IMG/VR virus record: IMGVR_UViG_3300035204_002571
Location: 1 to 64,000 of that record
Length of the DNA: 64,000 nt
Direction: 5' to 3' (one strand)
Source: a virus
Part shown: in pieces, positions 38,387-50,700 of the stretch
How the letters are laid out: each line of letters opens with the position of its first letter
Numbering within the stretch: position 1 is the first letter of the stretch
The notes under the pieces: generated by a model
Told to the model about the DNA's origin: nothing
Databases searched by the model: none
Seen by the model: the letters and a program-made list of their open reading frames with translations, nothing else
Program-made: the position numbers and the translations under genes

Positions 38387-41300
38387 ATGGCAAGATTTAG
38401 ATCATTTAGTGAGATTGTTTCTACGATGATAGATAGACTGAAACTTTCTCAGCCAAATCTTGATACAAAACCCGGAACTGTTTCTAGGGATTTGTTTGTA
38501 GATTTGCCTGCAGATCAAATAGCAAGGCTGTATTCTTCAATAAACTTGGTGTCAGAAAAGCAATCTCTGGCAACGACTGTAGGAAGAGACTTGGATCGAT
38601 TAGCTTCAAACTTTGGAACCTCAAGAAATACTGGATCATCCGCAAGTGGAATTGTTGTATTTTGCACAAATAGCTTAATGACAGATATATCTATTCCAAC
38701 CGGAACCGTTGTTACTTCGAAAAATGGATCAAAATTTAAAACAATTGGAAACTTTGTAATGTCTTCTGCTGATAAAAATAGATTGGCAGCAAATGCCAAT
38801 CGTATACGGCGTGCGCTGAATATTGCCGGAATCAGCAGCTCATATGCTTTGGAGGTGCCTGTTCAGTCTGTTCGTCCTGGAACTACAGGGAATGTAGGAT
38901 CTCTACAAATAATTAATACAGATCTTGCTTTTCCGGTTTCTGTAACAAATCTGACAGCAATGGTCGGAGGAGCCAACAAGGAGACAGATAACTCTTTTAG
39001 ATCTAGAATTTTGTCTGTTTTTAGCGGAGCAAATATAGGGACATCCTCTGGATATAGAAACTCTATTCTTGGGGTCAATGGTGTGCTTGATGCATTGGTA
39101 GTAGAGCCGGGAAGTTCATTAATGTTAAGAGATGGCACAGAGACGATAGAGACGGGTGACGGGTCAGATAGAATTATAAGCTCTGGAACAGGTGGCAAGG
39201 TAGATATATATGTATTAGGAAGAAAGGTTCAAGAGGTATCTGAATCTTTTATCTTTACAGACTTATCTGGTTCTGGAAATATTTCTGATGAAAGAAATGA
39301 CTATACCTTGGGGCAGGCCGGCCAGGACCCGACCAGAACATCTGAGGAAAGAAGGGTTTTGGCATTTAAAAATGGATCACTACCAGTGCAACCTGTTGAT
39401 TCAATGGTTTCTGTGACCGGCAGCTCTTCGGGTCTTTTTACAGAGTCTTACGAAGATAGCGACGGAGTTGTCTATGGAAACTTTGAGCTGGAAAAGGATT
39501 TAAATCCGGAAACTGGAGGCAGTCCGTTTGGTTTTGACAAAATACATTTTATATCTAATACGAAGATCGTAGAAGGAGAAGGGCTCACGAAGATTGGATC
39601 TTTTAGCTCAGAAGCCCTTTCTTTTAATGATATCAATGAAATAAATCAAGTATATAGAGATATCAATGAAACAGGAGAGAATTCTGAAGTGAGTTCTGCA
39701 GGGAATGAGTTTATAAGTTTAATACACACCCCTATAATTAGAGTTAGTCAGGTTCAAAATAAGACAACTGGAGAGGTATATTCGGTTGTAGATCAAAATC
39801 TGGATTCAGATGGATTAAATACTTCTGGAGTGATAGAGATTTCAGGAAGATCTCTTCCTACTGCTGCAGATATCTTAAGTGTAAATTATACATGGAGGCA
39901 GGTATATGATCCATATGTAGACTACGCCGGATCATCAAGCTTATCCCAGTTTAGAGACTCATCTTTGACTGATTCTATAGACTGGTCCTCTACCGGTGGG
40001 ATTTTCGAAGAAGAGTCCGTAGTAACAAAATCAGAAGATGATTTGATGTTTCAAGTAAAGCTTGCTTATGACATCTCCAAGGTTATCTCTGTATATAAAA
40101 GAGAAGAGGTTGAGTCAACAATTAGCGTGGTTGACACGTCAGGCACAACGGACTTAGTCGGGATTGAGCTTGACTCTGCAGATGAGGCTATAGACAATAT
40201 AGTGTCTATTCGAAGAGCTAGTGATAATTTGGAGCTTTATAATACATTAGCAGCAGATGGAACGTTTGACGCAAGAATTATATATTTGCCATCCGATTCC
40301 GTAGGGTCTATTGATGATGAAGTTGTTGTTTATTATAATAAGGTAGAATTATTTGATATAAACAAAACAGATGGATCATTCTACAATAACGTTGTGGCCC
40401 TACCATCCGAGGGGGTGTTGGACGCAGAAGAGGTTTTTGACACAGTTGAAGACCTGTATTTATCTGGAGATGAAGTTTATGCAACTTATGTTGCAGATAT
40501 AAGCATTGTGCATCCAAGCACAAGCTTGAGCAATCTTCCAATCACAGGAGGAGAGGCTTCGAATACTCTTCTTGGATTAGAGGGTTCTGGGTCTTCTACG
40601 AATCAACCAGTATTTTTCGAATATGATTCAGGGGGAGATCCTCATTCTATTATCAAATTCGGGCCGGCTAATTTGGATATTAAAGTATCGGGAATTTCTA
40701 AACCAGGCAAGATAAAGGTTTCTGGAGTAACTCTGAATAGATATACTGTAGATGTAACTGCCGGGACAGCAATGAGTGGATTTGTGTTTGATATAGAATC
40801 TGAGTTAAAAACAGCATTAGATCTAACCTCTATACCTAGCAATATGGGGATAGCGAGGGTGGATAAGGTATGTTTGCTAGATTCTTATGGTGAAATAGAT
40901 AAAGAGTTTAATATTCTTGGATACTATCTAAATGACATAACATATGATATAGGCTCTGCTCAAGCTGATTCAGACCTAGATAATTCTCACTTTACTTTGC
41001 CATCTACTTCAACTAATAGCGCTATATCTATTAGTTCTGGAGATACGATAAGGGTAGAGCTGCTAGTATATAATACAGAGGGTTATGAAGAATTATATTA
41101 TTCCTCCTCTGAGCTAAGAACTACGAGCAATAGGTTTGCCAGAATCGATAGGGTTTCTGTGTCGTCTGGTTTTAGGTCTGTAACTGGGAACCTAATAGGA
41201 AGTGTTGAGATAATGATGTCAAGCCAGCCGAAGTCTGGCTCTACGTATTATGTTGATTATGACTTTTTGGCGCCAAAAGAGGGCGAGAGAATAACTGTAT

Positions 41301-41710
41301 CTTACAATGTTAACAAACTTATAGCTGACGCTACAGTCGAAATAGAGAGAGTTAGGCCTGTTACCGCAGATATTCTTGTGAAAGAAGCAGAAGACCTAAC
41401 GGTTGACGTAGAGGGCATGCTTCTTATAAATGAAGAAGCCTTGGGAGAGGCAGATAAGATTGTGGAGAATGTAATAAATTCTGTTACGAATATAATAAAT
41501 ACATCAAGCCTTGGTTCTATTGTAGACTATTCAGATATAATAGCCGTAGCCGCTGGAGAGAGCGGGGTAGATTCAGTTAATATTTCCCTATTTAATGAGT
41601 CTGGCAAGACTGGAAGAAAAGCTTTTATAAAGGCATTAGACAATCAAACGATATCTCCTGGAACGGTTATATTCGAAGCAACATCTAGAAATAAATTTAG
41701 AATCAATTAG
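38387..41710 (+). CDS. gp6/J-like baseplate wedge protein
   Basis: An 1107-residue wedge protein. The N-terminus (MARFRSFSEIVSTMIDRLKLSQPNLDTKPGTVSRDLFVDLPADQIARLY, then VGRDLDRLASNFG) and the strand region with IPTGTVVTSKNGSKFK and VPVQSVRPGTTGNVG are typical of the baseplate J family. The NKETDNSFRSRILSVFSGANIGTSSGYRNSILGVNGV stretch is the family core. A long beta insertion follows, and the C-terminus (VTADILVKEAEDLTVDVEGML, SLGSIVDYSDIIAVAAG) returns to the J pattern. It is about twice T4 gp6 or P2 J in length, by the middle insertion. AGGAG supports the start. Confidence 0.85.
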   Translation: MARFRSFSEIVSTMIDRLKLSQPNLDTKPGTVSRDLFVDLPADQIARLYSSINLVSEKQSLATTVGRDLDRLASNFGTSRNTGSSASGIVVFCTNSLMTDISIPTGTVVTSKNGSKFKTIGNFVMSSADKNRLAANANRIRRALNIAGISSSYALEVPVQSVRPGTTGNVGSLQIINTDLAFPVSVTNLTAMVGGANKETDNSFRSRILSVFSGANIGTSSGYRNSILGVNGVLDALVVEPGSSLMLRDGTETIETGDGSDRIISSGTGGKVDIYVLGRKVQEVSESFIFTDLSGSGNISDERNDYTLGQAGQDPTRTSEERRVLAFKNGSLPVQPVDSMVSVTGSSSGLFTESYEDSDGVVYGNFELEKDLNPETGGSPFGFDKIHFISNTKIVEGEGLTKIGSFSSEALSFNDINEINQVYRDINETGENSEVSSAGNEFISLIHTPIIRVSQVQNKTTGEVYSVVDQNLDSDGLNTSGVIEISGRSLPTAADILSVNYTWRQVYDPYVDYAGSSSLSQFRDSSLTDSIDWSSTGGIFEEESVVTKSEDDLMFQVKLAYDISKVISVYKREEVESTISVVDTSGTTDLVGIELDSADEAIDNIVSIRRASDNLELYNTLAADGTFDARIIYLPSDSVGSIDDEVVVYYNKVELFDINKTDGSFYNNVVALPSEGVLDAEEVFDTVEDLYLSGDEVYATYVADISIVHPSTSLSNLPITGGEASNTLLGLEGSGSSTNQPVFFEYDSGGDPHSIIKFGPANLDIKVSGISKPGKIKVSGVTLNRYTVDVTAGTAMSGFVFDIESELKTALDLTSIPSNMGIARVDKVCLLDSYGEIDKEFNILGYYLNDITYDIGSAQADSDLDNSHFTLPSTSTNSAISISSGDTIRVELLVYNTEGYEELYYSSSELRTTSNRFARIDRVSVSSGFRSVTGNLIGSVEIMMSSQPKSGSTYYVDYDFLAPKEGERITVSYNVNKLIADATVEIERVRPVTADILVKEAEDLTVDVEGMLLINEEALGEADKIVENVINSVTNIINTSSLGSIVDYSDIIAVAAGESGVDSVNISLFNESGKTGRKAFIKALDNQTISPGTVIFEATSRNKFRIN

Positions 41711-41718
41711 GGAAAAGC

Positions 41719-44700
41719 ATGTTAAGACCAGTTTCTTTTTCAATACCATCCAGTACTGAACTTAGAGTAAAATTTAATGATGAACCAAATGAATTATTAA
41801 GTAAAGATAATTTCTTAGTCGAATCAGTAAGTGGAAATATTGATGATCTCGAAGTAACAAAAGTTGCAATCGATGGGCGTGCCGTAATTGTAACTACAAG
41901 GCCCCAAGTCGTTGGGAACTTTTATGTCTTAAAGCTTTTAGATTCAGATGAAGTTTTGTTTACATCTGCCAAAGGAACCCCCTTAGTAAATGATGATGTA
42001 AGCAGAGAACTATTCTTTATAGGGCTAAAGAATCATAATCCAATTAGAGATCGAATGGTCTCAAAGGTTCCTAAGCTTTATAATCTAGAAAATTCAAATG
42101 TTAATAAGATTATTGAGGCTCAAGCGGAGGAGTTGTTTCAAGCTCAAAAACATATTGGAGAATTATTAAGTGATAACTACATCTCCGTCGATGTTGTTGA
42201 TGAGCAGAGAACTAGAAGTTCAGGCGCAACAGATAGGCTGATTAATGAGAATGCATATTTAGTAAAAAGAGTTTCCGAAAAGCTTACAAATGCCAGCTTG
42301 ACATTTGATACAATTAATTATACTGAAGACTCTGGTATAGATGGACATTTTTCTATACCAAATTATCCAATATCTTTACAAGAGGTTTACGAAGAAGATG
42401 AGGAGATATCTCTTTCTTCTGAGAACAATAGCTTTAAAGGATTTTTGATATCGTTAACAAACAAAAACGTAATAAAACTAACTAACTTAAAACTTATAAA
42501 ATCTACTGATGAAGAGGATTGCAACGAAGAGACTGGAACAGAATATAATATTTCATTATACAAATATTCGATTAATAACAACAGATATGATCCGACATAT
42601 GCTTTTAGCAATATTGACTTGGAGTCAAATCAGGTATTGCTTTCTGAGTTTGGAAATATAGATGAGCCAACGGTTGGTGATACAATTATGGTGTCATATC
42701 TTTATAAAGACGTTGGAAGAAAGGTTAATGAGGCTTCAATAGAAATATATAATTTACAAGAAGTTGAGTCCGAGTCTGTTCCGACTAATATAACTAGATT
42801 TTTTCTGGATAATGCGCCTATAGTTGACTCTAATAATGATGTTCCAGAGAGGGGCGGCGTGACGTTTAGAACGGGAGAGAACCTGTCAGATGTGCCGGAT
42901 GAATTTCAAAGAGAGCTTGTATTTAACGCCTCAAAGCTGCCATCGAAGCTTGGAGAATATGCAATAGATTATTCGACAGGAGAAGTTATAGTCGTAGGGG
43001 CAGAGGAGATTGGCGATGGGACTGGGGCAAACAATAATATTGCATCATATTTGTATAGAAATGTTTTTTCTAAAAACTTAGATTATTATATAAAAGATGA
43101 TGAGTTTGTTGCATCAAGCAATAGAAGTATCGTCAATGAAGAGGTGTCTATAGACTTTAATTATGATAAAGTTTATGTAGAAGGAGTCGATTATCGAGCA
43201 CCCTGTCATACAGAGGTTTTTAATGAATATGTTGAAAATAACTTTGAATCCTCATTTGTTATTAAGCCTAAAAATACTCCCATAACAAACGTATTTAGAA
43301 TTTTTAATCAGACAACAGGTGAGGTCTATCCGCTGTTGTATCACACAAGAGATGAGGTTGTATTCTCTGGAGTGAGATCTCCAGAATTTAGGACCGAAAT
43401 CAGTGAGTTGGCAGACTTTAACTTGGTTGAACTAGAAAAGTTGAGTCCAATAGGGGAGTTTGTTTGCCCTGCTTTCTCTGTGACAATATCGGCCAATGCA
43501 TCGAATAGTAATATTCAGTTTTATCCGGGAATTCCCGCAGAATTAATTGATTATAATTCTCAAGATTATTTTATAAGAAGCACTGGCCTGGACGGTTCTG
43601 ATGATCTTGAAGACTTGCAAATAAGATTCTTTGGAGAGCCCGATTCTGATAACTTAATACAATCTGTTGCAATAAGCTCTACGGCTACTGCGCCAAGTCT
43701 AAAGGAAGTTGTAACAATTGGAACAAAAGGTTTGGTGTTTAGTCTGGATAACTCTTATATTATAAACAACTCTAGAGATGCAATAGGGTCACATGTGAAT
43801 ACATCTGCAGAGTTTTCTAGATATGATCTTTTTCTTGTAGAAAAGTATTTTAACGAACTCTCTTCAAACCCCGGAACAGAGAGAGTGGGAGATGACAGCC
43901 TGGCATCCTCTATTTTGTCTTCAAAGGGAGACGATTTTTATGAAAACCTATCAAGACTAAGGAGGGTTGGAGATTACTGTATAGACTATAAGCATGGGCA
44001 GGTATATCTTGCGATGTCATATGATCAAGATTACGAACTAGGCAGCGTTAATTACAGGCATGGAGCTATAACGACATTTAATAGAAATATAATCGGAGTT
44101 ACAGAGGCTACTAAAAAGCTCATATCCTCAGACTCTTTGGAGGACTCAACCATAATATATGATAAGGTTTCCAATACCAGCGAAGAAGCAAGCATTCTTG
44201 ATTTAGAAAACACTATTTTGCTGCCAGATGGAGAAACTATGGCGCTAAACTCTGATGGCGAATTAGACGATATATGTATCATCTTGGATGACTATACGGT
44301 TGTTCTTCCGAACAAGGCTTCAGATGTAAACGGAATTTATACGCTAAGCTCATTAGAGGGCGATAACTTATCTTCTTCGGTCAGAGAAATTAGAGAGGAA
44401 GATCTTGGATCAGACCTTATAAACGAGTTGGTCAAAAATGGTGGAGGAAATCTTTATGATTCTACATTTATGACATTTGAAGATAATGTTATAGATCTAA
44501 AGAAGACATATAGTACAAGAGTCGCGGAAAGTGGGGATGACTATACTATTATAATTAATGATTCAGAATTTGGAGAAATTTATAAAATTATACATACGTC
44601 ATCTGGTGCTGAAATATTTGATGAAAAATTAAACGTTATAAAGTTGGATGATTTAGAGGTAGTTTATGCAGAGCAAGATGAAGATGAGGTGATTATAGAT

Positions 44701-47700
44701 ATAAAATCAGGCCCTATATTGGACTCTTTAGACGTAAATGGAGACTTTCTGCTAGATAGCAGAGGCAGCAGATTTAGGATAGTTGACTTTGATCCTGAAA
44801 CATCTCAGGTTGTGGTTTTGACGCCAGCAGAGAATAATGTAGAGGCGGAATTGCCTGAGCTTGGAGGGGCCCAAGTTATTGTTAAAGCTTCGGTAACCTC
44901 GTCCGACACTGGTGTTGTAATAGTTATTCCTTCTGATTCATATATAAACGATAGAGACCCAATAGATGTTATATATACAACGTCTAATACGCCGAGCGCA
45001 GGAACCAAGGTTGGAGTCGATCTTCGTTCTGGAAGGCTTTATTTAAATTACCTGTACTCATATGATGATGTTTATGTATCATATGAATATGGAGATAACG
45101 AGATAGATTGGTCAATTGGAAGCTCTATTTTAGAGGGTCAATCTTATCATGTTACATATAAATATGGAGCATTGAGAGATGCTCTTAAAAAGAATTTTGG
45201 CATATTAACAAAGATTCCATTTTTTCAAAGATTTTCTATAAATACAGATAGAGAGCTATATAGAAGCGCTTTAGAGGGAACGATGCAGGCGTTTACAAAG
45301 GGTCCGACCATTCCGGCCTTTGAAGCTCTTGTTGAATCGTTTACTGATATTTCTCCAGAGATTACTGAGTCAGTTTTTGGTAACTGGATTTTAGGCAGGG
45401 ACTTTCTATCTCCAGAGGAGCTAAAGGCAGATGGTACGTTAGAGTTTAAAACATGTAAATTTGGCGAAGGAGTGATGATAAATAATGATACAGCAATTTA
45501 TATGCCAGCTGTTTCAAATATTAATTTAGACGAAGGAACTATATCTGCATGGATATGCCCAGAGTGGGCCGGAGTAGATAATGATGCTACATTAACGATA
45601 GATATAGATAATATTGGAACAAAAAATTATATTTATAGAATTGGAAGCAATCCCTTTGATTACGATAATCATTTTAATATCCTTGCCTCTGAGCATGCCG
45701 TGGGAGGTTCAGATTATTCATCTCCCAGCATAACTTTACATAACTTTACAAGCTCATGGAAAGATGGAGTTGAAGGTGGAGAGGAAGAGGAATTTATTGG
45801 AGCGTTCGCCCTAACCAAGGAGGAGCCATCTATAGATAGATCTGTAAAGACAGAGCTTGATCTATCTCTTAAGGTATCAAGCTTTTCTGCTCCTGAGGCA
45901 ATAAATCCCCCAAGAAGAAGGCCTTCTGAAGATTTACCTTTCAATAGGGCTAATTTGGGCATTCTGGGCCTTGGAAAGTCGCTTTCTGATGCTTCTAGAG
46001 GTCTGATTGTAGCGGGAAGCGAAGAGGATCTGTATCGCTTCTGTAGCCCAGCCTTTGTGTCTATAGGAGATAAGGAAAAGCTGTTATTTATGATGTTTTC
46101 TTTAAGGCCATTATTTAACCCTGAAAGTGGAAGGATATATACTTTTAGAGTTGGGTATGAGCACATTGAGGCTAATGAAATACCGGATTATAACAGGCTT
46201 CATGTTACTCAAAACTGTGTATGTTCAGTTGATGATACGTTAGAAGAGCTGTCAAAGTTTAGAGATAAAGATTTTCAATCAATCAAGGTTGATTTGGATT
46301 TCAATATAGACTTTGGATATATAAAAGATGTAGATGTTCCATTTGACAATGTTCCATCATCATTCAGGATTCTTGATACGAGAGGGGCCGTGTATGAGGT
46401 GTATGCCTTTTTGGATGAAGATGATAATGTTATATTGGATGAAATTCCGAATACTGTATCTGGGTTTATAGTAAATAGAATTCCGGAAAATCAACAATAT
46501 ATTACGGCACAAGGCGCGGAAGCTATAAACGATCTTCTCCCAACCGGTGAGATAACAGTGCTTTATCAGACAATGTCTGTCTTGACCAACGTTGATCCAG
46601 ATGCAAAAAAATATATTGGATATGAAGGTAAAAGCTACATAGTTGATTGGATGTCAGATTTTGTAAACTTTAATATACTAAGAGATCCAATGAATAATAA
46701 CGTAGAAATAACAGTAAAAAGCTCTGTTGATTCTAGCAAGAAAAATATAAAACTTTTTTATACAGACCTTATCGACGTTGAGATGGAAGAAGCTATTTAT
46801 GAGGGTTTAAATTTTGATAAATGGTTTAATATCGTTGGAGACGTAACCTCTGTGAATAATTCAAGCAGTCTATCTAACAAGATAGCCGTTGGGACGTTAG
46901 ACAGAACTACAAAATCTGTTATTGACATAGGAAGACTAAAGTACTCTGTTCACAACAGGTTTAGTGAGGAGGATGTTTATATAGGAGCAAGCGCCCGTAA
47001 TCCGTTAAGAATACCGTTTGATGTTAATAAATATGATTTTCCAGACACATCAGTTGGGCTGCCATATAATGCAGATTCCGATGAAGGTTTGTTTATATGT
47101 TTTGACGAGCTATGCTTATCTCCGCTGGCAGAAGACGCTGGACAATGGGTATTTAGATCTCGGGCTGGAAATTCTATTTATGCGCCAACTAGTGTATATC
47201 CAACTGAAGATGGGCATGAATTTGGATACTCTTATGTTCCCCTTTCTCATGTATTCTCTGGAACTATAAATACAGACGGTGAATTCTCGTCTGTAGTGAG
47301 GGCTCATAGGGATGAGGATGGAACGGGGTGTCCCACTGGGTTGGTTTGCTCTTCTGAGTACAGATATTGTGGAGATGGCCTGCTAGAGGGTACGGAGAAG
47401 GGCAGTGGATGGAGGCGTATAAACGAAACAAGCTCAGAGCTTATAAATATTTTAATCGGCGGATCTCAAGGCGAGTCTTCCGCATGGATGAAGTTTGGGC
47501 ACTTTAATACGAGCGCTATTGGCGGGGTTTATAGAGCCGGCCCTTCTGAACCGCACGCTGATAACTGCAATCATGACGTAACTGACCCTGCAGGTGGTAA
47601 CCACTTATATACAAAGCTGCCATGTTATGGCGGAGATTACTCCGCTACAGTATCGTTTAAGGTATCGGAAGTAGATCACAAGATTGTAAATTCATCGGCA

Positions 47701-50700
47701 GGAAGGTTCCAGGGGGCAACGTCTGGAGTTATGACCGGAATTACTCCAATCCATATTTATGATGACTCAATAAGCATAAAAGTTTCATTGGCAATAAGCA
47801 ACTCTGGTCAGCCACTGATATTGGTCATCGACGGCTTCTCAGAGGAGATAATTGACATATCGTATTTTAATTGGGACGATGGATTCTTTAACGTTCTTTC
47901 ATTGATTAAGGATATGGAAAATGAAACAATCACAATTACATCCGAGGGCCAAATATTAAGCAAGCTTAATATTAATGATTTTGAAGAGGGCGATACTGAG
48001 GCGTGTGGAAAAGATCTCCGTGATAAATCACCATTTTTTGCAATACACCTATTTGATGCATCGTTGCTAAATATAGTTGATTTTCATAATAAATATTCTG
48101 GAAATATTATAGATATAGGCTTAATAGAGTATAGCGCAAGATTAGAGGATGGTGTTAATGCTTTCGAAGATGAGGATATCTTTATAAGCACAGACTCCAA
48201 GATTGAGTTTGAATTCAATGTAGTTGCTGCCGAAGATGGATATTTAGATGGATATTTAGATGGATATTTTGAAGGTTACGGGTACTCTTCGGATCAAGAG
48301 TTTGATGTAGATGAGGTTTATTTTACATCAGATAAGCTTAGGTATGTTTTTGATAGCGGTGAGGGTGGTTCGGAAAATAGAATCTCTATTTTTAAGGATG
48401 GCAAAGGATTCATGAATTTTAGAATTTATGACAACTCTCTGTCTGCAAGGGGCGATGTTAACATGTATAATATTGCAACAAACATAAAAGACTTTAAACC
48501 AGGAGAGCTTCATCATGTGGCAGCCAGTTGGAGATTGAATACTATTTATGAAAAAGACGAGATGCACCTGTTTATAGATGGTCTTGAAGCTCCAAATATT
48601 TATAAATTCGGCGGACCAGTTCTGGTAAGGATTAATGATAAATTTTCAGATATAAGCAAGGAGGTCTTGCAAGACTTTTTGGTAGATGGCATTGATTTTT
48701 GCAATACTTTTTCAGACGGAACAACCCTGGCGGGATCATCTACTTTTTCGTCAAATCAGGCAGGGTTCACATCAGATATGGTTGGAAGGTCTGTAATATT
48801 CTTAGAGTCCAGTATAGCTCCAACATATGTCGGCAAAGAGTATATTATAAACAGTGTAGATGGAAACAGTGTAACATTTGTTAGGGGTAGTGATTTAGAT
48901 ATAGTTTCTTTTGATACCTCGGCTTCTGATATAATCTTCATGCTTCCTCCGACCGCCGGAATCAAGATGCCGATTGCAACAGATCTGAGAAATAGTGAGT
49001 TTGCGATATTTAAAACAAATTGCGAAGGAGAAGAAGAGGAGCTAGGCGGCGTATTGTATACGGTTGAGGATGGGTCGATAAATGTTCTTAATGGAGAAAA
49101 TGTAATAAATCCACAATATCGAGCTAATATAGATACGAAAATAGTTGAGTTTATAGGGAAAGATGATGAATGCAATTTTACAGGAACTATTGATTTTTCG
49201 GATTTAGATATTCATATAAAAACATTTGGATTGATTTATGCAAATTGCAATGACATAATAAATTTGTCGAGTTCGTCATATTATGTATTAGACAAGAAGG
49301 AATATGATGTTAATAGCGGAAAGAGTGTTATTTTGTCGCATGCGGCAGAGCCTGTATCTCTTGAGGATGTGACAATAAAAAGAATAGTGCTGCCAAGAGT
49401 GATTCCAAGCTTTGAAGATATTAGCGAAGAGTGGGATTACCCATTTGCCAAGATAGAGTTTGAGATGCCTTTGGAGAGTAACGATGGAAGCACGCTGTTA
49501 AGCTGTCAGCCAGGCCAGGTCTATAAAAAGAATGCCGGCAGATATTTGACGTTAAATTTTGATTCTGATAATGTCGTTTTTTGCGGCGAGCTTGACGGGT
49601 ATGTAGATGGGTATGAAGAGGCTGATGCGTATCCAAATATCATAAAGATCGTAGGAGAGACTGTTGACGGAACTAATTATGAAGAATTTACTGTAACAGG
49701 GAATGGAGACATTCATGGCAAAAAGTTGTTTAAATCTGTACAAGAGGTGAAGGGCAGGCTCTACCTGGCCGATTCGGACTACGAGCCATGTGTGATTAGC
49801 ATTTCTGAAACCAACTCTATAACGGTTTCCAATAATGATGGAGAATATGCAGAGGTATTTAAGTATACAAATGGAAGTCTTGTCTTGACATCGGTTGGGT
49901 CGAATGGAGTTTACCCCTTTGAACTGCACCCAGGCAGCTATCATCTGAGCTATCCTGCATTTTTAAAGATAGCCATACCAAATGTTGGAGATAAGGCATA
50001 TATCGGATGCGATATGAATAGCCAGAATCAATTTGGAGGTACAATAGATGAGTTTAGAGTCATAACAGAGATGTCAAGCGACACAAGGCCTACCGAGAGC
50101 GACACAAATGGCACAAGAAGCATTACAGAGGATTATCTGAATCCTAATCCGCATTGTGCAGATGATCAAACGCTTGTATTGGCACACTTTGATGACCCCA
50201 TAGACCTTCAGGCTAGAAAGCTAAGACAGAAGGAGTTTTTAAATACGGAGAGCAACTTTAAGTTCAAGCTGGACTTGGAGGATAGGGAGACACTATTGTC
50301 TTATATAAATAATAAGGATTTATTTGTATCAAAGATGATCCGTATGGGCTATGAGAGGGATGCCGCAATAGAAACGTATATTGAGTGTCACCATGCAATG
50401 GGCGGCCCGCTGTTTAATGAGGCAAAGTTTGTACGAAGCGATGAGATGTTAGTCAGCTCAAGCAGTGTTAATGATGAGTTTGGGCTATCTGCCAAATTCT
50501 TTAATACCCCACCTCTGGTTATGAATAACAGACTTTCTTACTTCAGAAGAAACGAGGGAACGATTGAGTTTTGGGTAAGTCCGCTTATGGATACAGTTGG
50601 AGATGAAGAAGATAGGTATTATGTAGATATTTATTCAATTACAAGAAAAAGAGTTAAATCTTTTTCTCCCACGATAATAGATCTTCCATCTTCTGCTAGA

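Noticed and set aside
48756-49175. 139-codon minus-strand frame inside the 3315-aa gene
   Set aside because: No motif, no upstream signal, antisense to a well-supported coding frame.
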